A stretch of DNA of 7,513 nucleotides from an uncultured Microcaldota archaeon. GTDB taxonomy: Archaea > Micrarchaeota > Micrarchaeia > Anstonellales > Bilamarchaeaceae. Shown here piece after piece: positions 1-6,916 of the stretch. Position 1 is the first letter of the stretch. The number at the start of each line of letters is the position of its first letter. Below the pieces are notes generated by a model. The model did no database searches. It was not told the origin of the DNA and saw only the letters and a list, made by a program, of their open reading frames with translations. The translations under genes and the position numbers were made by a program. The stretch lies in contig CAILMU010000066.1 of assembly GCA_903835325.1 (NCBI GenBank), positions 1-7,513 on the forward strand, read 5' to 3'.

Positions 1-194
1 CCGGCGGTTTATATTTACCTCCAACCGGCACTTCCAGCTTATACGTGGGCACTTACGACGGTGACACCCAATACAGGTTCATTGGGACCATGGACGAATG
101 CCGCATATCAGTCGTAGCAAGATCGCAGGCGTGGCTCACAGCAGAATATGCGCAAACCGCTTCCACGGGCTCGGAACAGTCCGTGCATAAATAG
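1..194 (+). CDS. C-terminal end of a LamG-type secreted surface protein (5' end outside window)
   Basis: The frame is open from the window edge (codons begin at base 3) to TAG at 192-194, giving the last 63 residues. The visible end reads FIGTMDECRIS...RSQAWLTAEY...STGSEQ, the terminal pattern of LamG/concanavalin-A-like domains that follow DUF2341 in archaeal and bacterial surface proteins: a beta strand with G-T-x-D-E-x-R, then R-S-x-x-W and AEY. It matches the end of the next gene (GTVDEVRLHNVVRSADWMKAEY...STNGSEG), so the two are probably tandem paralogs. The likely role is a cell-surface or secreted carbohydrate-binding or adhesion module. Anchor and upstream domains cannot be seen. The identity of the end is fairly secure; the function is inferred. 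Confidence 0.75.
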   Translation, partial: GGLYLPPTGTSSLYVGTYDGDTQYRFIGTMDECRISVVARSQAWLTAEYAQTASTGSEQSVHK

Positions 195-196
195 AT

Positions 197-234
197 GGCG
201 GACAGTATCTTCATTTAGAACCGCCTTCTTTTTT
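197..234 (+). terminator. Hairpin plus T-run terminator after the first LamG gene
   Basis: GGCGG (197-201) pairs with CCGCC (221-225) across a 19-nt loop. It is followed at once by TTCTTTTTT (226-234) and begins 3 nt after the TAG stop. The stem is short and the loop long, but archaeal termination depends mainly on the T-run, which is clear. Confidence 0.5.
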
Positions 235-370
235 ATTGTTTTTCGGTATCCGGGGTTCGGCGATGCTCTCCTTCATGATTTCGATGATCTGGCCAATGCA
301 AAACACATGTCAGGAAATAATTATTAAGGGATGAAGAGGGCGTATCCGATCCAAACCGCATCCATATACT

Positions 371-378
371 TTTAAATA
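371..378 (+). promoter_or_regulatory. Archaeal TATA box for a probably leaderless transcript
   Basis: TTTAAATA is close to the archaeal TATA consensus. Its centre lies about 31 nt upstream of the ATG at 406. Archaeal transcription normally starts about 25-30 nt from the TATA centre, so the transcript would begin at or within a few bases of the start codon. The stretch before that ATG (ATTACAGATAGATT) has no Shine-Dalgarno match, which agrees with leaderless initiation. Confidence 0.6.
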
Positions 379-405
379 CACAATTGAGCTTATTACAGAT
401 AGATT

Positions 406-2091
406 ATGGGTGTGGATATGATTTCTGATGATCATAGAATTCTTGCTGCGAGGAAAGAAGGGGATTCCGGAGAGATCGGAAGGAATGACACCAAGTCCTC
501 TCGCTTGATGGAGCGCATGAGGGATTTCGTGCTGAAAAGACCGCTTGCGGAAAACGTCGCCGTCTTGGCGATATCTGCCGGGGCGATTCTCGGGGCTGTT
601 TCCTGCGGTGGCGATCCTTTCGAGGTCGGCTGGGGGCCTAATACGACCCAGGACGCGAGTACGGAGAACGAGGGCGGAAACAAAGACGTTAATCTTGAAA
701 GCGAGGCCAACGACTCCGGTACAGATGCCATTATTTCCGATAGCGATGCAGGAGAGACGAGCCTAGACGATAATAGCGTCAATGATGTGATTGACACAGG
801 GAAGGATATAGGCGACGATACGGTCATCATCCAGGATACAGGAAACGAACTGATTGTTCCGGACGTGATCGAAGAACCAGTCAATGACAGCCCGAATGTC
901 GATGTTGTTACTGACACTTCAGTAGAGGATGGCGTATCGACAGATACGAACGTTCAGGATGTGCCGGCAGATATCATTGAAACCAGCATCGATGTCTTCC
1001 CGGAAATCGGGCCTGAACCTGTGCCTGAGGCTTCGGTCGATACTGGCCCTGACATCACCGTGAATGATGTCGTGAACGATCCGGTTGCAGAGGAGAGCGG
1101 GCCTTCACCTCCCTGGCAATACAAGGTAGCATGCACCATCACCACTGGGCTTGCTTCAGGATCGGACCTTTCCAACTTCCCGGCATATTGCACCCTGGAT
1201 TCGGCTGGCTTGATTGCCGCGGGCAAGATGAGGGGCGACTGCTATGACCTGAGGGTTCAGGATACGACTCATGGCCAATTGTCATATGAACTGGAGGATG
1301 GCACCTGCAACAGCGCAAACACGGTGATATGGCTGAAACTGCCTCTGGCTAAAGGCGGGCAGGGCAACCAGGTTAATCTGCTGTACGGCAATCCGGCGGC
1401 TGTGAACGGGCAGAATGCTTCAGGAGTTTGGAGCAACGGCTTCAGCGCCGTATACCACATGGGAAGCCTTGCAGACAGCTTAGGGGCGAACAATCTGACC
1501 GTGCATGCCACGGCGCCTACGCTCGTGAGCTCTCCATGCAGATACGGCAATTGCTATCAGTTCAGCGACAACGGCGGTTTCGCAGTGGCGAACAACAACC
1601 TTGTGAACGAAGCGGCTGATTTCACCTGGTCGGCCTGGGGAAACGCTTCGGCGTATCACACAGGAGCGAACAACGAAAGCACATTCATCGGGACTGACAA
1701 TGGAGCGCATGGGATAGGATTGTTCTTCAACCCGATGAATTGCATGGGGACAGCGTCATCGAGCAAGTTCGCGATATATGTAGCGAACTATGACGTGCTT
1801 TGCTCGAATACAGCATCCAGCAGCAACTCGGCATACCAATATGCCCTGACGCATGCCTCCAGCGGCGCGATGAACATCATGATAGATGGAGTGACGGATA
1901 ACAGCATCACATATAGCACGACAGATAGCGCGACCCCCTTCAACATCGGATATTACAATAACATGTACGGCAAGTATTTCCAAGGGACGGTTGACGAGGT
2001 GAGGCTGCACAACGTGGTGCGGTCAGCGGATTGGATGAAGGCGGAGTATTCGGTCACGTCCACGAACGGGAGCGAGGGGCCGAATAACTGA
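406..2091 (+). CDS. Secreted or anchored DUF2341 + LamG-like surface protein with acidic linker
   Basis: This 561-residue protein has a basic N-terminal tail (1-45) and a hydrophobic segment (about 49-66) ending in AVSC, a possible lipobox with Cys67. It could therefore be a lipoprotein or a signal-anchored protein. Residues about 81-235 are a low-complexity linker with about 42 Asp/Glu, two Lys and no Arg. A DUF2341 domain follows (about 236-345, with WQYKVACTI, FPAYCTLD, LRVQD and VNLLYGNP), then a LamG/concanavalin-A-like domain (about 346-552) starting GFSAVYHMG and ending GTVDEVRLHNVVRSADWMKAEY. The ectodomain has eight Cys, an even number that permits disulfides, and several N-x-S/T sequons (N337, N363, N413, N423, N554). 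The role is probably surface adhesion or glycan binding; no catalytic motif is seen. The ATG at 406 fits the TATA spacing, and an in-frame ATG at 418 is an alternative. It is paralogous to the preceding partial gene. Confidence 0.85.
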   Translation: MGVDMISDDHRILAARKEGDSGEIGRNDTKSSRLMERMRDFVLKRPLAENVAVLAISAGAILGAVSCGGDPFEVGWGPNTTQDASTENEGGNKDVNLESEANDSGTDAIISDSDAGETSLDDNSVNDVIDTGKDIGDDTVIIQDTGNELIVPDVIEEPVNDSPNVDVVTDTSVEDGVSTDTNVQDVPADIIETSIDVFPEIGPEPVPEASVDTGPDITVNDVVNDPVAEESGPSPPWQYKVACTITTGLASGSDLSNFPAYCTLDSAGLIAAGKMRGDCYDLRVQDTTHGQLSYELEDGTCNSANTVIWLKLPLAKGGQGNQVNLLYGNPAAVNGQNASGVWSNGFSAVYHMGSLADSLGANNLTVHATAPTLVSSPCRYGNCYQFSDNGGFAVANNNLVNEAADFTWSAWGNASAYHTGANNESTFIGTDNGAHGIGLFFNPMNCMGTASSSKFAIYVANYDVLCSNTASSSNSAYQYALTHASSGAMNIMIDGVTDNSITYSTTDSATPFNIGYYNNMYGKYFQGTVDEVRLHNVVRSADWMKAEYSVTSTNGSEGPNN

Positions 2092-2110
2092 ATATATCAT
2101 GGCCTTTTTT
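2075..2110 (+). terminator. Terminator of the DUF2341/LamG gene
   Basis: AGGGGCC (2075-2081) can pair with GGCCTTT (2101-2107), including two G-U pairs, across a 19-nt loop that contains the stop codon. A run of six T follows at 2105-2110. The T-run alone would suit archaeal termination. The 5' arm lies in the end of the coding region. Confidence 0.45.
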
Positions 2111-2126
2111 AGCGGGCGCATCAACA

Positions 2127-2158
2127 AAATACGAACCGATGAACCCAGCGACGATCGG
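2127..2158 (-). terminator. Weak candidate terminator of the minus-strand sugar operon
   Basis: Read on the minus strand after the epimerase stop, CCGAT (2158-2154) and ATCGG (2140-2136) form a 5-bp inverted repeat followed by TTCGTATTTTG. The T-run is only four bases, so this is tentative. It is the only terminator-like structure between the convergent genes on this strand. Confidence 0.25.
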
Positions 2159-2179
2159 CATCCAGACCTTAATGTTTCC

Positions 2180-3109
2180 TCAGGCAATCCTGCGAACCCC
2201 TGGCTTCACGGCGCACTTGACGGAATATTGGTCGTTGCGAATCTTTTCAGCATCTATCTTCAAAAGTATTGAGCGGTAATAATCGAAAAGAGCCGGAATC
2301 GACTTGTCTAAGGGCGTGTACCGAAGATTGCCGAGGTCTTGAACCAGCCGCGAATTGCTGGCAGAATACTCAATGTTCAGGCCAGGATTCACTACCGTAA
2401 TCTCAGATTTGAAATCCGAGAACTGGTTTACCTTGTTGGCGAGCGTGATGAGATCGATACGGGTGCCGGTTGCGAGGTTATATGTATGATGTTTGGGTTT
2501 GTGTTTCATGAACAATTCGATCAGCTTCACGCAGTCATCGATATAGAGGAAATCGAAGAAGACATTCTGCTGGATGGTTATCGGCATGCGCATGAGATTC
2601 TTGACAATGGCATTGGAGATGAACCTGAACTCATAATCCTCGTATTTTCCGAAGACGCCGAACATGCGTAGCGACACGATGTTCTTGGATTCTTCGGCGA
2701 TGCTTGATATTATATATTTTGAGAATCCATACTCATCTGCAGGGATTGAGATCCCAAACTGTTCTTCCTTTACCATCACGAGCGGGATGCGCTTGTCATA
2801 TTCCGCACCGCTTCCGCAGACAATTATCCGCTCAACTGAATCCTTGCAGCGCTCGATGTTGAAGAACATCCGCAGATTCTTCTCAAGGACCCCCTGGCAG
2901 GCGTATTTGCGGCTGCCTCCGATATTTGCGCCGTGGAACACGATGTCTATCTTGTTGGCCTCGATGTATCTTGAAACCGCTTTGGTATCGAGCAGGTCAA
3001 GTTCGGCGTGGGAAGGAACGAATAATTCATAGCTTTTCTGAGATAAGAGATGTTCCTGCAGATTCCGGCCTATGAAACCGTTCCCTCCGGTTATGAATAC
3101 ACGCTTCAT
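2180..3109 (-). CDS. Extended SDR NAD(P)-dependent sugar epimerase/reductase
   Basis: The 309-residue protein has the usual length of the extended short-chain dehydrogenase/reductase family that includes nucleotide-sugar epimerases, dehydratases and GDP-fucose-synthase-like reductases. The dinucleotide-binding motif is TGGNGFIG (7-14). SGAEYD (100-105) is in the active-site strand and YGFSK gives the catalytic pair Tyr127 and Lys131. DFLYIDD (186-192) is a typical C-terminal family motif. The start is firm: the ATG at 3109 follows GGTGATC (3118-3112), a 7-nt match to the anti-Shine-Dalgarno. The gene is last in the operon. By analogy with YerF, which reduces the side-chain ketone left by YerE in yersiniose synthesis, I infer that it reduces the acyl branch or epimerises the sugar. 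Family membership is secure; substrate and reaction are not. Confidence 0.85.
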   Translation of the reverse strand: MKRVFITGGNGFIGRNLQEHLLSQKSYELFVPSHAELDLLDTKAVSRYIEANKIDIVFHGANIGGSRKYACQGVLEKNLRMFFNIERCKDSVERIIVCGSGAEYDKRIPLVMVKEEQFGISIPADEYGFSKYIISSIAEESKNIVSLRMFGVFGKYEDYEFRFISNAIVKNLMRMPITIQQNVFFDFLYIDDCVKLIELFMKHKPKHHTYNLATGTRIDLITLANKVNQFSDFKSEITVVNPGLNIEYSASNSRLVQDLGNLRYTPLDKSIPALFDYYRSILLKIDAEKIRNDQYSVKCAVKPGVRRIA

Positions 3110-3222
3110 TCGATCACCAGCTGCATTATCATGCTTTTCTTGAACTCATCCAAATGGGCATCCTTGAGCATTTCCGAGATTATCCAACTTTCCAAGAGCT
3201 TACAGACGTGAGCCTCAGTCAT
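3106..3222 (-). CDS. Possible 38-residue protein between the TPP enzyme and epimerase genes
   Basis: This small frame fills the gap between two operon genes. Its ATG (3222-3220) overlaps the 3' end of the TPP-enzyme gene by 8 nt, and its TGA (3108-3106) overlaps the epimerase ATG as ATGA, the usual translational-coupling arrangement. The product starts MTEAHVCKLLESW and ends MIMQLVIE. It is probably helical with mixed charge, has one Cys, and shows no membrane segment or motif I recognise. It has only a weak ribosome-binding site (AGG) of its own. The same frame continues upstream to a start at 3303, but that part lies wholly within the TPP-enzyme gene and is discounted. It may be a real small protein, a coupling peptide or chance. 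Confidence 0.4.
   Translation of the reverse strand: MTEAHVCKLLESWIISEMLKDAHLDEFKKSMIMQLVIE
3112..3118 (-). promoter_or_regulatory. Strong Shine-Dalgarno site of the epimerase gene
   Basis: On the minus strand GGTGATC stands 2 nt before the ATG at 3109. It is a seven-base complement of the conserved 16S 3' end (GATCACC). It lies within the last codons of the 38-residue frame. It settles the epimerase start and would let that gene be translated independently of its neighbours. Confidence 0.65.
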
Positions 3223-5020
3223 CGCGCCTGGTTTCTTCCGCGTATGTCTTTCTGTCGAGAAACGGGGACATGTCGTCGAATGGCTTCGAAACCATCCGTC
3301 CATCCGGCAGCTTTTCAGAAGATACGCGTGGAACGATAGGCTGCATCTCAGGAGTCATGATCTCACATATCACAGGGCCATCATACTCAAGCGTCTCCTT
3401 TATGGAAGCGTCGAGATCGCTCACCTTTGAGACCCTGAGAAATTTTATACCATACGCCCATGCTATCTTTCCGGTATCAGGGCAGCTCAACCCCGACTTC
3501 GGGCTTTCCCCGACGAACCTGCCGTCTTCGAAGTTCATCTGCGTGTGCCTTATAAGCAGGTAGCCATTGTTATTCCAAACAAACAACTTGACAGGCAACC
3601 GGTAGTGCACAAGAGTCTGCAGCTCTTGAATGTTCATCTGCAACGAGCCGTCCCCTGTCACTGCGACCACCCTACCGCTGTTTTTTGTGCTTGCGACGCC
3701 TATCGCTGCGGGCAATGCGTAGCCCATGGTAGAAAGGCCGCCAGTTGTTATGTACCGTTGCCCGGTTTTAATCTTCAGCGCCTGAGAAATCACGTGGAAA
3801 CAGGAGCTGGTATCGACAACAAGGGTGTCATCCCCGGCCAATTGTTTTGACAGCATCTCAGTGAAATAGTACGTGTTTATGCCCTTGCTATCCTCAGCGT
3901 ACTCTGGAAGCACAACGGGATATTTTCTTTTCCAGCTGATGCATCTCTCCAGCCACCCAGTTCTGAGCTCCCAGCGTATCCTTCCGGCTTCCTTCAGGAA
4001 CTCTTCGAGGAAAAGTCTAGCATCGCAGTTTATTGCAAGGTCAAAACCTGCGACGTTAGGTTTCTTAAGCTCGAATTCATCGATGTCAACCATCACCCTT
4101 TTCGCATTCTTCGCGAATCCTTGATAGTCGTACCCGGTAAGCGACATACTGAGCCTACAGCCGACGCAAATGAGCAGATCGCATCCTTGGGTCGCAAAAT
4201 TGGCTGCTCTTTCACCATATATTCCAGGCCTTCCTACGAAAAGCGGGTGGTCTGAGTTTATTAAGTCTATGCCAAGTCTCGAAGTGATTATGGGCACCTG
4301 CAATCTCTCTGCAACCGCCAACGCGGGTTCTATAGACTTTGAGAGCCGCACCCCATTTCCGAACAGGAATAACGGTCTTTTTGATTCCCTTAGCAACTTT
4401 AGAAGCACTGGAAGCTTCTGGTTTAGGTCTTCCCTGCTTTCCTTTTCAGGCTCTGGCTCATATCCCTTCAGCTCCGCAGGATCCACTAAGAATCCTTGCA
4501 CATTAAGGGGCACCTCAAGCCAGACGACGCCAGGATGCCCGTTCTTGCAGAGATAAAGCGCCTTCTCCAGATGGTATCTAATCGTGAGGGGATCTTCTAT
4601 GACGACAGAATATTTTGTCACGTTCGCGAATATTGGCAGGGTGTTGAAACCCTGGACGCCGAACTGCCGCACACCTTCCGCTTTAATGACCTTGGCCTGA
4701 GTCTGACCAGCAATAATCATGCATGGCGAAGAGTCGAAATGCGCGCTAACAACACCGGTGAGCGTATTGGTCGCCCCCGGCCCGGCAGTCACGCATGCGA
4801 CTCCGAAGTTTCCAGTTTCCCTGGCATACCCTTCCGCAGCCATCACGCATGCCTGCTCATGATGCATACATACATATCGCAGGCCCGGCTGCCTTGCGAA
4901 TGCATCCACGATATGCATGCTCATCCCCCCCACTACCATGAACACCTTGGTCACGCCGTTCCTCGCGACGAATTCTGAGATATAATCAGCTACTCTTATC
5001 TTCCCCGCCAAATCAATCAC
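3215..5020 (-). CDS. Thiamine-diphosphate enzyme, acetolactate-synthase/YerE-like, probable branched-sugar acyltransferase
   Basis: The 601-residue protein has the full three-domain plan of the acetohydroxyacid-synthase superfamily. The N-terminal pyrimidine-binding domain carries HHEQA with the cofactor-activating Glu55 and GPGATN (80-85). The central domain (about 200-345), which binds FAD in AHAS relatives, carries GIYGERAAN and VGCRLSMSLTG. The C-terminal domain has the diphosphate/metal motif GDGSL (456-460) through WNNNGY (482-487). A tail with VSSEKLPDGRMVSKP (566-580) and FLDR is, as I recall, typical of versions found in sugar-biosynthesis clusters rather than of IlvB. No small regulatory subunit gene is adjacent. 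YerE is a TPP flavoenzyme that adds a two-carbon unit from pyruvate to a CDP-4-keto-3,6-dideoxyhexose. Here the aldolase upstream suggests a longer 2-oxoacid donor. The start is GTG at 5020, overlapping the aldolase stop as GTGA; a TTG at 5011 is possible. Superfamily is certain, substrate inferred. Confidence 0.88.
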   Translation of the reverse strand: MIDLAGKIRVADYISEFVARNGVTKVFMVVGGMSMHIVDAFARQPGLRYVCMHHEQACVMAAEGYARETGNFGVACVTAGPGATNTLTGVVSAHFDSSPCMIIAGQTQAKVIKAEGVRQFGVQGFNTLPIFANVTKYSVVIEDPLTIRYHLEKALYLCKNGHPGVVWLEVPLNVQGFLVDPAELKGYEPEPEKESREDLNQKLPVLLKLLRESKRPLFLFGNGVRLSKSIEPALAVAERLQVPIITSRLGIDLINSDHPLFVGRPGIYGERAANFATQGCDLLICVGCRLSMSLTGYDYQGFAKNAKRVMVDIDEFELKKPNVAGFDLAINCDARLFLEEFLKEAGRIRWELRTGWLERCISWKRKYPVVLPEYAEDSKGINTYYFTEMLSKQLAGDDTLVVDTSSCFHVISQALKIKTGQRYITTGGLSTMGYALPAAIGVASTKNSGRVVAVTGDGSLQMNIQELQTLVHYRLPVKLFVWNNNGYLLIRHTQMNFEDGRFVGESPKSGLSCPDTGKIAWAYGIKFLRVSKVSDLDASIKETLEYDGPVICEIMTPEMQPIVPRVSSEKLPDGRMVSKPFDDMSPFLDRKTYAEETRRDD

Positions 5021-6036
5021 ATCTTTTCATTCTGCTTTTTATTCGCGAGCTCCACGGCCACTTGCGTAATATAGTCTTCTTGCCCGGCGACGATCTTTCT
5101 TCTTCCGAGTTCCATAAGAACGTCCCGTGCGTCTAAATCGAATTTATGGGCGGTTTTTACCACAATCGGGCAGAAACCTGAGAACACGCCTGCTAAACCG
5201 CTTGTTATCGTAATGCCATTAACATCCGGGGGTTTATCGGTGAATTTCGCTGTGATATTGTCGCTTATGTCCATAAGTTTATAGAGATCAAGCCCTGTTT
5301 CAAAGCCGCTTTTTTGCAGAACCGCAGCGATCAATTCGAGGCTGCCATTGCCTGCACCCGCTCCGAATCCACGGGACGTGGCATCGATGAAATGCGCACC
5401 TGCCTCAACAGCAGCAAGCGAGTTCGCGGTTGCCATGCCGAGATTATTGTGCGCGTGGAACCCTACGTTTATCTTCAGCCCTTTGACAAGGAGAGATATC
5501 CTCTCAATCACGTCCTTCGGGAGCAGCGCTCCGGCCGAATCCATCAGAAGGACTCCGCTTGCGCCGTATTCCTGCATCTTGAGGGCTTCTGTGAGAAGCC
5601 CCTGCGCATCCAGCATGTGCGTCATCATCAGGACGCCAATCGCCTCCTTCCCTTGCCGGCAGGTATACTGGATATACTTCTGTGTGATATCCGCCTCTGT
5701 GCAGTGGCAGGTTACAAATACGACCTCGGCGCCTATCTTGAGCGCAGGCTCGAGATCGTCTTTAATAGAGCCGAGCCCGGGGATTATGAGCACACCCAAC
5801 TTCGTCCTTTTCAGCTCAGTCTTGGTTATGCGTAGGAACCTGTCATCAGTGACGAGGCTTTTCCCTATCTGCAGTGTTGATGCGCCGAGACCATTGCCAT
5901 GGCCTGCCACGAGCACTTTAACCCGTGCCTGCTCTGCGGCAGCTGCGTACGATCGTATCTCCTCTTCGGTGAATCTATGCCTCTTCGCGTGCGATCCGTC
6001 CCTCAGGGTCGAATCTATCAAGAGAATCTCCCGCAT
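5017..6036 (-). CDS. mhpE: 4-hydroxy-2-oxovalerate (pyruvate) aldolase, DRE-TIM type
   Basis: This 339-residue enzyme aligns by eye over its whole length with MhpE/BphI/DmpG. These class II, metal-dependent aldolases cleave or form 4-hydroxy-2-oxopentanoate from pyruvate and acetaldehyde. The N-terminal motif DSTLRDGSHAKRH gives Arg12, metal ligand Asp13 and catalytic-base His16. HAHNN gives metal ligands His194 and His196. THCTEAD-like VTCHCTEAD, MMTHM, GFGAGAGN and the C-terminal GGQED-like AGQED are present. One difference stands out: where MhpE and BphI have GVYSSF, this protein has GVFSGF, so the active-site Tyr (Tyr290 in BphI) is Phe285. A GGAGG site lies in the end of the dehydrogenase gene, 10 nt before the ATG, and the two genes are separated by 1 nt. 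This suits the known physical complex of the two enzymes, which channels acetaldehyde. In this sugar locus it probably runs in the condensing direction (inference). Confidence 0.9.
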   Translation of the reverse strand: MREILLIDSTLRDGSHAKRHRFTEEEIRSYAAAAEQARVKVLVAGHGNGLGASTLQIGKSLVTDDRFLRITKTELKRTKLGVLIIPGLGSIKDDLEPALKIGAEVVFVTCHCTEADITQKYIQYTCRQGKEAIGVLMMTHMLDAQGLLTEALKMQEYGASGVLLMDSAGALLPKDVIERISLLVKGLKINVGFHAHNNLGMATANSLAAVEAGAHFIDATSRGFGAGAGNGSLELIAAVLQKSGFETGLDLYKLMDISDNITAKFTDKPPDVNGITITSGLAGVFSGFCPIVVKTAHKFDLDARDVLMELGRRKIVAGQEDYITQVAVELANKKQNEKM

Positions 6037-6037
6037 C

Positions 6038-6916
6038 TCAATCCCGCCTCCCGTTTCTTCTGGCGTATTCCTCCGCTACCGCCATCGCAGCGCAGGTCAT
6101 TATATCGAGGTTGCCCGCATATTTCGGCAGATAATCGCCAAGCCCCACGACTTCGTTTATCACGGTTAACCGGTCTACCTCGAAAAGAGGCTCAAGCTTA
6201 AGATGATATCCCGGAACGTAAGCTTGTATTTTTTTTATCATATCGTGCACCTTTTCGCGGACGCGCTTCAGATCCGGTTCCGCTGTCATCTCCGCGTATA
6301 TGGTGTTATGCATGTTTATCGGGGGAACGGCCGGATTGAGGTTAAGTATCGCCTTTGCCTTTTTCACTCCTGAAAACGAGAGGATTCCATCTCGGGTCGT
6401 TTCCACGTATTCGTCGATATTGCTCCTGGTGCCAGGACCTGCGGACTTCGATGCGATGCTCGTAACAACTTCGATGTACTCGGATTCGGGGCATGCCCGC
6501 ATTATCGCAAGGGCAATCGGTATCGTCGCCTGGCCACCGCAAGTGACAAGATTTATCTCCTTTTTGTCTGCGCACTCAGATATGTTAAGTGCAGGGATGC
6601 AAGTCCAGCCAGTATGGGCAGGAGTCATATCGATAACGCATTTGTCGAGCTTCTTGAGTACAGGGGAGTGTATCGCATGGGAATCGGCGCTGGTCGCATC
6701 AAAAACGATATCATATCGGTCCGGGTTCCTCTCGATAGCGGCGATAGATTCGTGGCTGGTTTCAATACCCATTTGCCTGGCCATTTCTATGCCTTTGGAA
6801 TCTTTGCTTCTTCCGGCAAACAGAGCACATTCGACATATCTGGAACGACCTATCTTAATCAGCAGGTCAGAACCGATGTTTCCAGTACCGAGTATTGCAA
6901 CCGACATTTTACCCAT
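6038..6916 (-). CDS. mhpF: Acetaldehyde dehydrogenase (acetylating), partner of the aldolase
   Basis: The protein matches the MhpF/BphJ/DmpF family, which interconverts acetaldehyde and acetyl-CoA with NAD and CoA. Numbered from the GTG at 6925, the NAD-binding motif is GTGNIG (13-18), and VTCGGQATIP carries the catalytic Cys129. Also present are MTPAHTGW, KSAGPGTRSNIDEYVETT (160-177), and near the C-terminus GLGDYLPKYAGNLDIMT. The length of about 292 residues is close to the usual 300-315. Three in-frame starts are possible: GTG 6925, ATG 6916 and ATG 6907. I chose 6916 because it puts a short lead before the first beta strand, as in relatives. It is the first gene of the operon. No hydratase (mhpD) or ring-cleavage gene is present, so a catabolic meta-cleavage role is not supported. 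Supplying acetaldehyde from acetyl-CoA to the adjacent aldolase is the more coherent reading. Confidence 0.9.
   Translation of the reverse strand: MGKMSVAILGTGNIGSDLLIKIGRSRYVECALFAGRSKDSKGIEMARQMGIETSHESIAAIERNPDRYDIVFDATSADSHAIHSPVLKKLDKCVIDMTPAHTGWTCIPALNISECADKKEINLVTCGGQATIPIALAIMRACPESEYIEVVTSIASKSAGPGTRSNIDEYVETTRDGILSFSGVKKAKAILNLNPAVPPINMHNTIYAEMTAEPDLKRVREKVHDMIKKIQAYVPGYHLKLEPLFEVDRLTVINEVVGLGDYLPKYAGNLDIMTCAAMAVAEEYARRNGRRD

Larger units (their letters stand above)
195..405. other. Intergenic region between the two LamG genes
   Basis: No convincing gene is present in these 211 bases. The left part holds the probable terminator and the right part the TATA box of the next gene. Two very short reading frames occur: a 21-codon one on the minus strand (276 to 211, extendable to a GTG at 306) and a 14-codon one on the plus strand (331 to 375). 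Neither has a good ribosome-binding site. The minus-strand frame translates to a plausible amphipathic stretch with a Lys-rich tail and could be a decayed gene end, but this is weak. Confidence 0.4.

Noticed and set aside
331..375. 14-codon plus-strand frame upstream of the surface-protein gene
   Set aside because: Very short, overlaps the TATA box of the next gene, and would not be transcribed from that promoter.
432..917. 161-residue minus-strand frame under the surface-protein linker
   Set aside because: Shadow of the acidic low-complexity linker. The Ser/Leu-rich product has no recognisable domain, and the plus-strand frame explains the DNA.
3223..3303. Upstream extension of the 38-residue frame
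   Set aside because: Lies entirely inside the TPP-enzyme gene in another frame, over its conserved tail. Only the part that bridges the gap is plausible.
4496..4978. 160-residue plus-strand frame, His-rich near its end
   Set aside because: Antisense to the conserved N-terminal TPP-enzyme domain. The His-rich part comes from reading the HHEQ and GGMSMH codons backwards.
3215..5020. Ordinary biosynthetic acetolactate synthase (ilvB)
   Set aside because: No ilvN-like subunit or other branched-chain amino acid gene is adjacent. The C-terminal tail and central motifs look like the sugar-cluster subfamily, and the gene lies in an operon next to rfbF.
5348..6169. 273-residue plus-strand frame opposite the aldolase and dehydrogenase genes
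   Set aside because: Antisense to two clearly identified enzymes, with no family features of its own.
5017..6916. Aromatic meta-cleavage catabolic operon
   Set aside because: Only the last two catabolic-type enzymes occur. There is no hydratase, hydrolase or ring-cleavage dioxygenase, and the neighbours are nucleotide-sugar genes.
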